A stretch of 64,000 bases of DNA. It comes from Dittrichia graveolens (taxonomy: Eukaryota > Streptophyta > Magnoliopsida > Asterales > Asteraceae). Shown piece by piece: positions 48,150-59,554 of this stretch. The stretch covers positions 2,790,001 to 2,854,000 of the forward strand of contig JARJIL010000003.1 in NCBI GenBank assembly GCA_038502395.1, written 5' to 3'. Every line of letters starts with the position of its first letter. The first letter of the stretch is position 1. The notes under the pieces are model-generated. The model saw only the letters and a program-made list of their open reading frames with translations. It did no database searches and was not told the DNA's origin. A program made the position numbers and the translations under genes.

Positions 48150-48751
48150 ACAATCATACAAGTATGCTTCTTTTATATGATGAAACATTTAGTTTCGCTG
48201 TCAAGCACCCTGCTCCTTAAGTCAAGTTCCCATTTAAGTGTTGAGACTTCAACAGGACCACTCACATGTCTCAACCTCAAGGAGTAGTCAATCTCCATGC
48301 TTTAAAACAAGCCCTAAAACTCTGATTTTATTTATCACCATGTGCTCCTAGACTCTGTTGTTAACATCAACATTTCTCTATTATTATGTGCTCCTGAACA
48401 TTTTGCCAAGCAATAATCAATCACTTATTAATATGGTTTAAGGAACAAAATTGTTAATCTAAAATCTTGATTTACTTTGTGTGGTATCTCACCTTGCTTT
48501 TAACTATTTCTACCAGTCTGCATCAATCAACACATCTAAAAGTACACATTTAGTTACCATTAAGCGAAAAATAAGCTAAACCAAACAAAATATGGAGGTG
48601 TGCCTAACCCCAATCTCTTGATCAAAATTAGGGCTTTAAACACCACCTATCAACTTTGTATTTAGGAGAGCCAAACCCTAACAATCATACAAGTATGCTT
48701 CTTTTATATGATGAAACATTTAGTTTTGCTGTCAAGCACCCTGCTCCTTAA
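48150..48751. repeat. 71 bp direct repeat pair in the Helitron
   Basis: 48150-48220 and 48681-48751 are nearly identical (one difference seen), from ACAATCATACAAGTATGCTT to CACCCTGCTCCTTAA. They are separated by 460 bp of unrelated sequence. Confidence 0.9.
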
Positions 48752-49195
48752 ATACAAATTAAATACATTGATTCACTTATTTTTTGATTTTGAAGAACAT
48801 GTTTTTAAGTGTTACTTTAGATAATCTTTTTCCTTATCTCTATATGCTTCTTTGTGTAACTACAAACTCTCGAACACAACTTTAGGTATATGTTTTTGAA
48901 TGGGTAAGAAATAAAATTAGTATGATATAATTGTGATTGAAGATCGTAGCCATTGTATTTCTTTAATGACATTACATTTGATATGTTTGCTAATATACGT
49001 CCTTTATTTGAACTTTTGCAGTTAAATGGACTTTGTCATCAAAATCAATAATTACCGGTTGTTTCCCTGGTAATTTAATTACAGACTATATTTTTATACA
49101 TCATATTTTAAAACTTTCCAAAATAGTATATGTTACTAATAACACTAACACTAATACTTATGTTAAAATTCATTTTGTTTCTGGTTCTACTTTAG

Positions 49196-50644
49196 AAGTT
49201 ACCATCATTTGTGAAACGTGACTTTGAACCAAACATTCCTACTGGATTTGTCGTTCATGTGGATGATGACAAGTATCTTATTGACATCTTGCCTGACATC
49301 CAGAAAGATGTACTCAAAATTGGTGGTGACAATTTTATCAACCTGATTCAAAAAAAGAATGTGATTCCTGGTTCTTATTTGCATTTCTTGATAATCCGAA
49401 ATGGTCCTATCTTTCTTTACTTCTATGATAATTTGGGTGCTTGCTTTACGGATTTGTATCCAAATTTTCGTCGAGGTGATCGTAAAAGATATGGAGTCTC
49501 TATTCAAAATCCTACTGCTTGTTTTCTTGTGAGTCTTATATATATACATATTTTTTTAAAATCCTAAATTGTTGTATTATTTAGCAATACATGATTTATT
49601 ATATAATTCTTCATCTTATTTTTTATTTATTTTATATGCACCAGTTCATTCAGACGGGTTGGTTCAACCAATTCACCCATATTTTAAAAAATGATGTTGT
49701 CATTTGGGTTGCTAACCAAAAGTTTGATGCAAAGTTGTTACTTCATGATAAATTACCATGTGGGTTTATTGGTAAAAGTCTTGCTGACATGTTCTATAAA
49801 TTTGGGGTTAAAAAGGATAGTTTTGTGGTCTTTGAAAATTATTCTGGAGTGTTTGAGTTTAAAATGAAACTGTTTGATTTGAATGGATCTGATTATACAA
49901 CTGATAGTGGTGTATTCCTTTCTCATTCTGACGTAAAATTCTGCAAGGAAATTGATAAGAAATTTTTATATATTTAAGTTGAATGTAATAATATGACATT
50001 TACCTTATTATGTATTTACTTTATCTGACTGTTTATATGTTCTAAATTGTAGTTCCATGCCATTTTGGTCCCTTATCACATTAGGAGTTTTATCATCTTG
50101 GTAACAAATTTCTATGTTATATTTATTTTTATTAAATAGAATTATTGTTACTTTTTAATAAATCCGATTAAATTTTCATTTTATGTAGCTTCCAATGCTG
50201 CGTCTACCAGCAATTCGGTACATCCTAGATTTCGATATTTGCAGTTTTTTAGGAAAAGGATGAAGGATATCCTTGCACATAATGCATTGGTAATCATAAA
50301 TTTTCCATTTTGTAATACATGTTTATATTCAAACCTTAATTTTAATTATTATTGTTATATTATTATTGCAGCACGTTCCCGCATGGTTTGTTAAAAAGTA
50401 TAAACTAAATCAGGTCTTAGCTCCAATGATGGTTCGATGTGGAGGTTACGAGACTCAAATGCGCTTCAAGGTATATGGAGATTCAAGGTCGGGTGATTCT
50501 TCTCCAGCGTATCATGTTGTTCTGAAAGGTGCATGGAAGGAGTTTCAGTAAAACACAAACCTGCGTGGCACTAAAAGTTTAAAGTTTGTTCTCCAAGTGG
50601 ACACGTTCGATGAAAGTGGGTACGTGGTATTCACTGTTTATTGA
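49196..50644 (+). pseudogene. B3-domain (REM-like) protein gene, decayed
   Basis: B3 domains are plant DNA-binding folds. Exons with good splice sites are 49196-49528, 49645-49977, 50189-50289 and 50372-50644. Exon 1 reads KLPSFVKRDFEPNIPTGF, a weak B3-like opening. Exon 2 has GWFNQF, KLPCGFIGKS and SFVVFENYSGVFEFKMKLFD, the typical B3 end strands. Exon 4 has LHVPAWFVKKYKLNQ, VVLKGAWKEF and SLKFVLQVD. Two defects are visible. Exon 2 runs into a TAA (49975-49977) with no nearby donor. In exon 4 a TAA at 50549-50551 interrupts the last domain, although 30 further in-frame codons (to TGA at 50642) complete it. The 5' end is not identified. It may be two neighbouring gene pieces. Confidence 0.6.
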
Positions 50645-50732
50645 TGTTGGGGTAAATTGGCTCAGTTTTTTGTTTGAAACTTAGGATGGAAATCGGTGGT
50701 TTGACATGCTTTTTTTAAAACTTATGCTTTGG

Positions 50733-51667
50733 ATGGTATTAGGATAGTATTTTGGGATACATACATGATACATATATCATTTTTTTGGGGGAACATGGTA
50801 TAACTGATACAGTGGTATATGTTTTGGCATTATAGCTATAATGATTAGGATATAATTATCAAATTTAACTTGATAAATCTGAGCATATTAGTTTGAATCT
50901 GTTTATTGGTTGTAAATTAGTCTACTGTTTGTTATGTATTATCTATGGTATTTGATGGTTGCATTGGTTAAACTGTATTGCCATGTTGATTTAACGGATA
51001 AATGAGTCAACTGTATTTTAATAATTGACTTAATTAGGGAGTTTAGTTAACACATTTATGGTTTATGCATATATTGGAATTTCACTGTCTTGCCATGATG
51101 ATTAAACTGGTAAATGTAACTACAGTTTGTTATGTCATCTTAATTCTTTTATGTAAGTCGACATACCTATTGTTTGTGTAATATCAAGTTTATAATATCA
51201 TGATTTCAATTTTATAACATCATTGATGTTACAACAATCAAACAGTATATTTTAAAACTTAGCACATGAGGTTGAATCTGTTTATTGGTTTAGAATGTTT
51301 GAGTTTCACCTTATTATCTGTTTGTAAAGATTATTGTTTGTGTCATATTAAGATAGTTTTTTGGAATACATATATGATACACTATTATAGTCCTTTTTAA
51401 CGAAAACTTGATATAACTAATAGTTGTTTATCTTTTGGCATTATGACATTAATGGTTAGGATATAATATGCCGCTATGTTTATTTCTAGAAAATTGGTGT
51501 TTTTAGATGCGTTATTGAAAACTTATACTTTGTGGGATATTAGGATAGGTTTTCGGGATACATACATGATACACTATTATAGTCTTTTTTTTAGAGATCA
51601 TGCTATATCTGATAGTGTGGTATATGTTTTGGCATTTGGCATGAAGTGGTTAGGATATAATATGCTG
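50733..51667. repeat. Three imperfect ~130 bp repeats downstream of the B3 relic
   Basis: Blocks 50733-50857, 51340-51477 and 51534-51667 share GGGATACATACATGATACA, GGTATATGTTTTGGCATT and GGTTAGGATATAATAT in the same order at reduced identity. They look like decayed segmental copies within the element. No gene is seen. Confidence 0.65.
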
Positions 51668-52272
51668 CTATTTTTTATTATACGGGAAAATATAGAAATG
51701 TCAAATCATGATGAAAATAATTAATTCATTAAATTAATCTATATTATTATTCCATTTAGTATTTTACATTAATATATTAAATAATTTTAAAGAATTACGC
51801 ATAATAAACACATTTTTGAGTAAAAATTTTTTTGAATAAAATATGAATAAAATATTTAACAAAAGCATACTAAAATTACATATAGTTATTTGATTTAGTA
51901 GTTTACATATATATATATATATATATATAATCTATCGTTATTTAATAATTTTGGAAACAAAATTTATATTTTTAGTAATGAAAATTTTGATAGATATTTC
52001 TGGAAATAAAAATTTTAGTGTAAAAATTTATCTTTATTTGAATAAAACATGATCTTTCCAAAAATGTTAATTATACACTTCTTAAATTAAACAATTAGTC
52101 ATTATTGTGTTATTATTACTTCATATTTTTATAAAATTACTTATAGTAATAGTTTGATTAATTATAGTAGTTATACATTTCTAAAATTGTATATATAGTA
52201 TATGTATATATATATTTAGTTCATAATAAAGCTTACTAAACTCACACTTTAGTTCATTTTGGAGAAAGAAAA
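51668..52272. other. AT-rich upstream region of the RPA-like pseudogene
   Basis: Very AT-rich, with a TA run at 51907-51929. It may contain the old promoter. Nothing else. Confidence 0.4.
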
Positions 52273-54703
52273 ATGTCTATGTCTTCAGAAACTTTACCGG
52301 TTGAGGATGTCACTTTTCTCAAGTTCATTGATGGTAAATCTGATGTCTCCCGTATCAAAGTAAAAATTATTTTGAAGTGGAAGACATATTATGCAAATAA
52401 TCTAGAGAAGCTGGCAAGTCTTGACATGATTTTGGAAGATGAAAAGGTAAAATCGAAAAAACTTTCATTATATAAATTTACATATTTTTTAGTATTTAAT
52501 ATTTATAATTATTTGTTTTTATACATATACTCATACAATGGCTAATTATATATATTTTTTTCATTTTTGTAGGGTGATAGGATTTTTGCAACAGTGAAAA
52601 ATGTTCTTATTCCACAGTTTGAAAATCAATTAAAGGAGGGTGAAGTTTTTTTATCTCTAATTTTGGAGTTGCAGAAAACAATCTCAACTTTAAAGTTGTT
52701 GATCATGATTCAAAGCTTAACTTTTACAAGGGCACTCTTGTGACACCAACATCTGATTTTAAATCAGAATTAGCTAATGATTTTCACTTTATTGATTTTG
52801 TTGATGTTAACCAAGGTAGACTTACTAAGAGTGTTGCGTTTGGTAAGTTAATACTTAGTATTTATATAATACCCTTTACGATTTATATGTCATTTTATAT
52901 GAAATGTCAAAATTTTCATTTACATTGACAGACTTAAGAACTTGAAACATCAATTTTTCTTCTTTTATCAGATGTTATAGGCCGTGTGATTTCATCAAAT
53001 GATTTGAAGGTTATGAAGGTTTCTGGACGTGATAAAAGTTTGCTCAACTGTGAATTGCAAGATTTGAGGTAATTTTCATAAATTATTGTTTTCCTATCAA
53101 TTGCACTATACACATTTAATTAGGAGTCTACTTAAATGTATGTGTCGAATATAATAACCTTTGTCTCTCAGTTAAACAATATTTAATTTTAATGAATATC
53201 TTAGTGGTGAAAAAATTTCATGTGCTTTGTGGGGTGAACACGCATTGAAGCTTCAAAAGTTCATTCAAGGACACCACAATGTCAACAATCCAGTTGTAAT
53301 TATTTTACAACTTGTGAAGTTTCAAAATTAGAGTGGTAATCTATTTCATTTAAATAAATATATTTATTTTATTTACATTTATGTGTATAAGTGTTCTAAT
53401 CGTGTTAGATTTTTAAATATAGGCATTCCTCAAGTATCCAATTCTCTATATGGATCGAAGTTATTTATTAATGAGGACATACATGCGGTGGTGTTTCAAA
53501 CGTTTATAATAGGTAAATTACTGATACATATTTAAAAGTTAGTACTTTCTCAATTCTTTTATTGTTTTGTTTTTTTAATAAATTATTCAATTAAACTTCT
53601 TGACATAGAATGAAGTTTTTTATCCGTGTTCAAGATTGTACTGGTATTGTTTCTCTCACATTGTTTGAGACAATAATTACTGGATTATTGAACAAGACCA
53701 CATCTACTCTGCTGAAAAACATCAAGAAGGTATGTCCCATATGAAGTTTGATTGTTAGAATTTTCGAATAATTTTACTTACAAAATTAGTAATATTATAC
53801 TTCTTGATAAATTATTCAATTAAACTTCTTGACATAGAATGAAGCTTTTTATTGTTTTGTTTTTTTAATAAATTATTCAATTAAACTTCTTGACATAGAA
53901 TGAAGCTTTTTATCCGTGTTCAAGATTGTACTGGTATTGTTTCTCTCACATTGTTTGAGACAATAATTACTGGATTATTGAACAAGACCACATCTACTTT
54001 GCTGAAAAACATCAAGAAGGTATGTCCCATATGAAGTTTGATTGTTAGAATTTTCGAATAATTTTACTTACAAAATTAGTAATATTATATATTTTTAAAA
54101 ATTATGTATAGCAATCCAGATTTACTCCATACCCAGAGGAGTTTAATCAATTGTTGAACAAGAGGTTTATGTTCAAGGTTAAAGTATCTAACTATAACAT
54201 TCAACATAAGTACTACAGCTTCACTGTTAGCAAATTGACTGACGATGTAGACGTTATTAAAAATTTGTTACAAGGAAAACCACATTTGGAGGTAATAAAT
54301 TTTTACTCATATGCATAATTTACAATAACTATGTCTTAACAATTATTTTTTTCGTTAATTTGTTTTTATATATGTTTGTAGGATTTAATTGCTGAATTTG
54401 ATTCTCCGTCGTCAATGTTTGGATTGTCACAGGGTTGTATTGATTCAAAGGTATGACACTTTTATGTTTTCATATGTACATAAATATTCAAAATGATTTA
54501 TTACAACCGTTTATATTAAATTTATTTAACATATAATAGTTATGAATATTTAGGAAGCAGTTTCAGGAACTGCAGAAAATTATACTCCACTCATGATGTT
54601 GTCAAGTACTGCAACAACTCCTAACCCAAAACAAGCTTTTGAAGAGATTGATCATGACATTCATATCCAGTTTTCAAGTTCAAAGACATTACAATTAACC
54701 TAA
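52273..54703 (+). pseudogene. RPA70-like (replication protein A large subunit, DUF223/OB-fold) gene, disabled
   Basis: RPA70 binds single-stranded DNA through OB folds; multiplied RPA-like genes are common in plant genomes and Helitrons. Exons are 52273-52446, 52573-52842, 52972-53068, 53205-53335, 53423-53512, 53609-53729 (duplicated at 53899-54019), 54112-54291, 54382-54450 and 54554-54703. Family stretches are KIILKWKTYYANN, GDRIFATVKNVLIP, SCALWGEHA, SNSLYGSKLFINEDIHA, FIRVQDCTGIVSLTLFE and FMFKVKVSNYNIQHKYYSFT. Defects are a one-base shift in the T7 run near 52650 (downstream splice phase fits only if one base is restored), an in-frame TAG at 53329-53331, no visible zinc-ribbon CxxC exon between OB2 and OB3 (with a phase clash at that junction), and the exon duplication. 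The ATG at 52273 opens a normal family N-terminus. Confidence 0.88.
53558..54089. repeat. 290 bp tandem duplication of an RPA exon
   Basis: 53591-53799 is repeated at 53881-54089 with only a few changes (for example AAGTTTTTT to AAGCTTTTT, and ACTCTG to ACTTTG). The unit contains a whole exon plus both intron edges. An additional partial copy of its left edge is at 53803-53850. Confidence 0.95.
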
Positions 54704-55345
54704 AAGCTCAAGAAACCAAAACTGGAACCAATCTGATAGATTTAAACATTTTTATATTTGAGTTTTTATAGAGTAATTTACTCTTTTTTGTCCGTTCGTA
54801 CAATTTGGGTTTCAAATTTTGGTTGTTTATGCTTTAAACTTTTTTTAAAAACATTTGTTGAATCAATTTTGGGTTCTTTATATTTGAAATTGATCATGAC
54901 ATTAATTCGATCTTGCATATGTGTATGTTTACATATTATTTCATTCGCAAAATCTTAATATATAAACAAAAACATGCAGAAATTATCAACAAAAATATTT
55001 TATGGACTAATTCACCAAAACATGTTTTAATATGTGAATAACCAATTTTAATAAAGATATATCTAAATGTTAATTGTATAAAAAGTAGTTAATTCTTACT
55101 TGATGTCTACGACCAAATCCTTTTATTAAAAGTTATAATTAATATTTTATTTAAGAAATTATGTAATAACATTTTTATTTTAAAAATTCTTGTGGAATTT
55201 CTTTACTATCTTTGTAAGATTTTAACTTTTATCAATTTATTACAACATTATTTGTTTTTTAATTCAAAATTATTCCGTATATTATTTTATATTATTTTTA
55301 GATTCTCTTATGTAATACCCGTAATCCCACGGATCCATAAGCTAG

Positions 55346-57580
55346 TATATATATAAAACAGCCTGATCATAAAGGTGCTTGATACATACCCATTTGGTGT
55401 ACGTGGATCCTGCATGGCATGAGGTAGTGGTAGTGAATTAATTGCCATTTCTCAACTCCTTGAATAAGCTAGAAAATGTTAATTTAAGCTATATCACAAA
55501 GCCTCTGCATGTTGTCACTTGTATTTTAAAGTAGTAAATGAAAAAAAGTAAAATTACCGCTTCATTTTCAAACTCACCACATATATAAACAAATTAAGAA
55601 AATACGAAAAATAATGAATGTTAATTAGAAATTAATAATAAAAAGATATTAAATAATTATAAAATACGAAAAAAATAATAATTTAAGAAATTTGTGACAG
55701 ATTGCATGAACACTCAAACTATCAGTGGAAGCGTCGATACGAGGTTGAGAACAAACGTGATGATAGAAATATGATATCATCGTACAAATAGGCATAATTG
55801 TATTTTTTTGTACAAGTCTCTTGTTACAATTAGGGTAATAAGGTTATGTATTTATTGATATAATTAAAAAGAACTTAAAAGAATTTAAAAATGATAAAAT
55901 AAAAAATTTGGTGAAATATGATATTCTAAACAGTTTTAAAAGTTAAATATGATATTTATAAATTAGGGTAAGCAAATATGATGTTTTAAGTTTAAGAGTG
56001 GCATATATAAAACTCGATCGTCTAATAAATTTGATTTAATTATGACCAATAAAAATCAAAATTAAAATTCTAATTTTGATTAAATTGACAGTCAAGATTA
56101 AGCAATGAATTTTATTTTATTATATAAAAAGTTATAATCATATAATAAATTTGATCAATATTAGTCTTTTATTTATATTAGAAGATAGAAGATATCAACA
56201 ACATTCTATATAAACCCCTTATATAACCTTATCAAAATTTCTAGTTATTGTCAAAGTTGGCATGCGGCTTATGTCATGTGTAAGGTTTGTTGGGAGATCT
56301 TTTATGTTGAAATTATGTTCTTTGTTTTAAGGTGTCTTTGTCTTTATATGGAATATTGTATTGTATAGTCTCGATCTTTGACAAGATTACATTTCGGTTC
56401 ATAATGAAAATCCTCGCGTGTTGAGAGAGAACATGATTAACCCGACTCAAATATCGAAAAGCCGTAAAAAACCCCGAATAACACCTTTAAATTTAATTAA
56501 TTTTTTATTTTTGGGATATTATACGGTATCATCAATCATAAAAAATCCTCGATCTATCAATGCACCACGTTATTTCATAGTATCTAAATAAATATGAAGT
56601 TTAACCAAATTACCGACAAAACTGATCAATAAAAACTGTTTGAGATATATAACACGTTTTTGTTAAATAATTATTTAACATCATGGCCATTAGTCAAACT
56701 TTTTGTTAAATAACCGTTGAGAAATTGAGCATTAGTTATCATACGAAAAAATTACTGTAAAAAGAATATTAAATGATAATAAATTATTTTTAGAATGATA
56801 AAATTAAGAATTTGGTTAAATATTATATTTTGAAATTGTATAAAAAATAAATATGATATTTAATAATTAGAGTAAGCAAATACGATATTTTAAGTTTTAA
56901 GAAAGACATATATATAAAATTATCCTTAATAATTTTGATTCAAATTAAAGTTAAGATTAAATACAATTTTGACCAAATAAAAGTCAAAATTGGATTTTAA
57001 TTTTCTTACAAAATAGATTGTTAAGATTTAATAATATTTTTTTTATAAAATCAATAACTAGAATTATCTAATAAATTTTATACATGTAAATATTTTATTT
57101 TTATTAAAATACTATATCTTATTACATGAATGATGGGAAAATTTCATTTTCAATTTTTCATTAACGATTGTGGATTTTCACCTTCCATGGCTCGCATATC
57201 AAATTAGTTAGGGTATATCTATTTAAATGTGTGATTATATTTAAACCTTCTTAATAATCTAAATTGACCCATTTGATATACTATATATGATTGTATGAAT
57301 GTATTAAAAACTATAGTCGAATAATATAACATGTCTAGAAGGTGATCCAAATAGTAGCAATCACACATGATCAAGTTAATTATAGTCAAATAAGGGGTGT
57401 AAAGAATTTCAACCACACGTTTTTGACAAGGAAAACAAACTTATTATCAATAATTTCAACCCCAAACTTTTGAAAGAAAAACAAAAGCACATCAACAATT
57501 TGCATAGAAATTAAGTTAGTCACCACCAATGGAGAGCTGGGAGCCTAGGATTTTTATGAGAGAAGAAAAAAAGAACATTA
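55346..57580. repeat. Intergenic with dispersed repeat copies R5 and R6
   Basis: 55600-56190 and 56740-57040 carry the same ordered words as 41060-42200 (ACAAGTC, TTGTTACAATTAGGG, TTTGGTGAAATATGATATT). 57130-57580 is the presumed P450 promoter and leader. No other gene is recognised. Confidence 0.45.
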
Positions 57581-57685
57581 ATGAGATCATCAATTATGGG
57601 TCAGGGCAGGCAAGGCTATAAATCCAACCATCTTTATTGTACTCTCATTTTAATTTTAATTTTCATTTTCATTTTCATTTGCAAA

Positions 57686-59370
57686 ATGGCAAAACTGAAC
57701 AACGATGAATCATGGTGGTGGGAAGTGATGAGCAGCAATAAAAATGAGGTTAATCTGGTTGTACCTGTAACCATTTCAGTAGTGATATTAGGTTATATAT
57801 GGTACAAGATGACACACCATGGTTCATCAAAGGATGCACCACCGTTGCCACCAGGTCCCCGTTCTTTGCCAATTGTTGGTTACCTGCCGTTTCTTGGTCC
57901 AGACTTGAACAAACAGTTGACCAGCATGGCTCACACCTACGGTCCCATCTTCAAGTTCTATTTGGGAAGCAAGCTCCACGTCGTGATAAACACCCCAGAA
58001 TTGGCAAAGGAGGTGGTTCGTGACCAAGATGAGACCTTTGCTAACCACACTTTATCTGTCGCTTCCTCAATAATAACTTATCAAGGGGCAGATGTAGTAT
58101 TTTCCAAGTACAATTCCAACTGGCGTAACCTTCGTAAGATAATGGTTCAAGATGTTCTAAGCTACAAGAATCTAGATGCTTGTAGTTCTATACGAAGGGA
58201 CGAAGTTAGAAAAACCATCAAGACTGTTTTTAGTAAAATTGGTACACCTGTCAACATTAGTGAGATTTCTTTCTTGACAGAGGCAAATGTCCTAACAAGC
58301 ATGGTTTGGGAAAACACATCAAATGAAGGGGCAAAAGAGAGCAATCTTGGAGCTCAATTGCAGGTGTTGTCTTCCGACATTCTTGAGATATTCGGGCGTG
58401 CTAATTTATCTGATTTTTTCCCTAGTCTTGCACGTTTTGATCTACAAAGCGTGAAACGAGATATGATGAAGCAACGTAATAAGTTGGAACAAATATTTAC
58501 AAGCATCATTGAAGATCGGATACAATCTAACACCCGGAATGGAGTCGGGTATGAAAAAAGGAAAGATTTTTTACAAATCTTATTAGATCTCAATGACAAA
58601 AAAGATGAAACCTCGGTTACCATCACTCAAATAAAGGCGATTCTTGTGGTAAGATTCATTCTTAAAAATATTAATTCAACTGTCAAGATGTTGATGGATG
58701 TTTTCCTTTGAAATCTTTTTACATTTTTCATATTCTGTGGTATCAGGATGTATTGATTGCTGGAACAGAGACAACTGCAACAGTATCAGAATGGGCTATG
58801 GCAGAGATTATGAAAAATCCTCATATAATGAAAAGGATTCAAGATGAATTAGAAGAAATTGTAGGGTCAAACAACATTGTTGAAGAAACTCATCTCCCGA
58901 AACTACTATACCTAGATGCAACTATTAAGGAAACATTTCGGTTGCATCCTGTAGTCCCTTTCCTTGTTCCACGATCACCAAGCAAGACGTGCACAGTTGG
59001 TGGATACACAATCCCAAAGGACTGTACAGTCTTTTTAAATGTTTGGTCAATCCATCGGGACCCTCGGTACTGGGAAAATCCATTGGAATTCAATCCCGAG
59101 AGGTTCTTGACTTACGATGATACAAAGAAGTGGGATTACAACGGAAACAATTTGAAGTTTTTCCCATTTGGATCAGGGAGAAGACTGTGTCCCGGTATTC
59201 AATTAGCTGAGAAAATGCAAATGTTTATCTTGGCTTCACTCTTGCACTCATTCAACTGGAGCTTACCAGAGGGTGAAAAACATGACCTCACTGAACATTT
59301 TGGAATTGCGCTAAAGAAAAAGAAACCACTCATTGCTATTCCATCTCAAAGGTTACCTAATGTGGTCTAG
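57686..59370 (+). CDS. Cytochrome P450, CYP706-type
   Basis: A heme-thiolate monooxygenase of the plant A-type clan, anchored in the ER membrane and using cytochrome P450 reductase. CYP706 members act on terpenoids, flavonoids or other specialised metabolites; this one's substrate cannot be read. Exons are 57686-58648 and 58747-59370, with a 98 bp phase-0 GT..AG intron. The product is 528 residues, normal for the family. Visible elements are a membrane anchor (about 22-40), the Pro hinge PPLPPGPRSLPIVGY (52-66), C-helix WRNLR (146-150), I-helix AGTETT (326-331), ExxR ETFR (383-386), NPERF (437-441), and heme loop FPFGSGRRLCPG with Cys469. The resemblance to CYP706 rests on remembered family patterns such as VVRDQDETFAN and SFLTEANVLTSM. 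I chose the ATG at 57686 (AAAATGGC context). An in-frame ATG at 57581 would add 35 residues. Confidence 0.93.
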
Positions 59371-59554
59371 TCACTTGTGCTAAGATAAAATCGTTTTGAA
59401 TTTGAATTGTATTGTATATGGTATCCATGCTTCTTTCAATAATTATACTAAAAAGAGATAATTTCATTTATATCTTTTAAGACTTTCATTATTACATATA
59501 TATATATATATATATATCCTTGTAAACTTTAAAATTACATCTATATCATTTAAA
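59371..59554. other. P450 3' flank with (TA)n at 59495-59517
   Basis: 3' UTR and terminator region of the P450, followed by a TA microsatellite. No discrete polyadenylation signal is certain. Confidence 0.4.

Larger units (their letters stand above)
47153..55345 (+). mobile_element. 8.2 kb Helitron-like element carrying decayed B3 and RPA70-like genes
   Basis: The 5' end is A|TCTATATATATTATTAAAAG, typical of plant Helitrons, soon followed by an AACCAATAAGAACCCTCCAC block. The 3' end at 55345 is ACCCGTAATCCCACGGATCC (imperfect hairpin), a few bases, then CTAG|T. A and T flanks agree with AT-target insertion. Between the ends lie a decayed B3-domain gene (49196-50644) and an RPA70-like pseudogene (52273-54703), both in the element's orientation. 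RPA1-like genes are a known accessory of plant Helitrons. The Rep/helicase protein is absent, so this copy is non-autonomous. The ends are short motifs, so pairing them as one element is an inference. Confidence 0.65.

Noticed and set aside
49205..49549. 114-codon minus-strand frame
   Set aside because: Antisense shadow of the first B3 exon; the plus strand carries the family motifs and splice sites.
58354..58626. 90-codon minus-strand frame within the P450
   Set aside because: Antisense shadow of the P450 coding exon.
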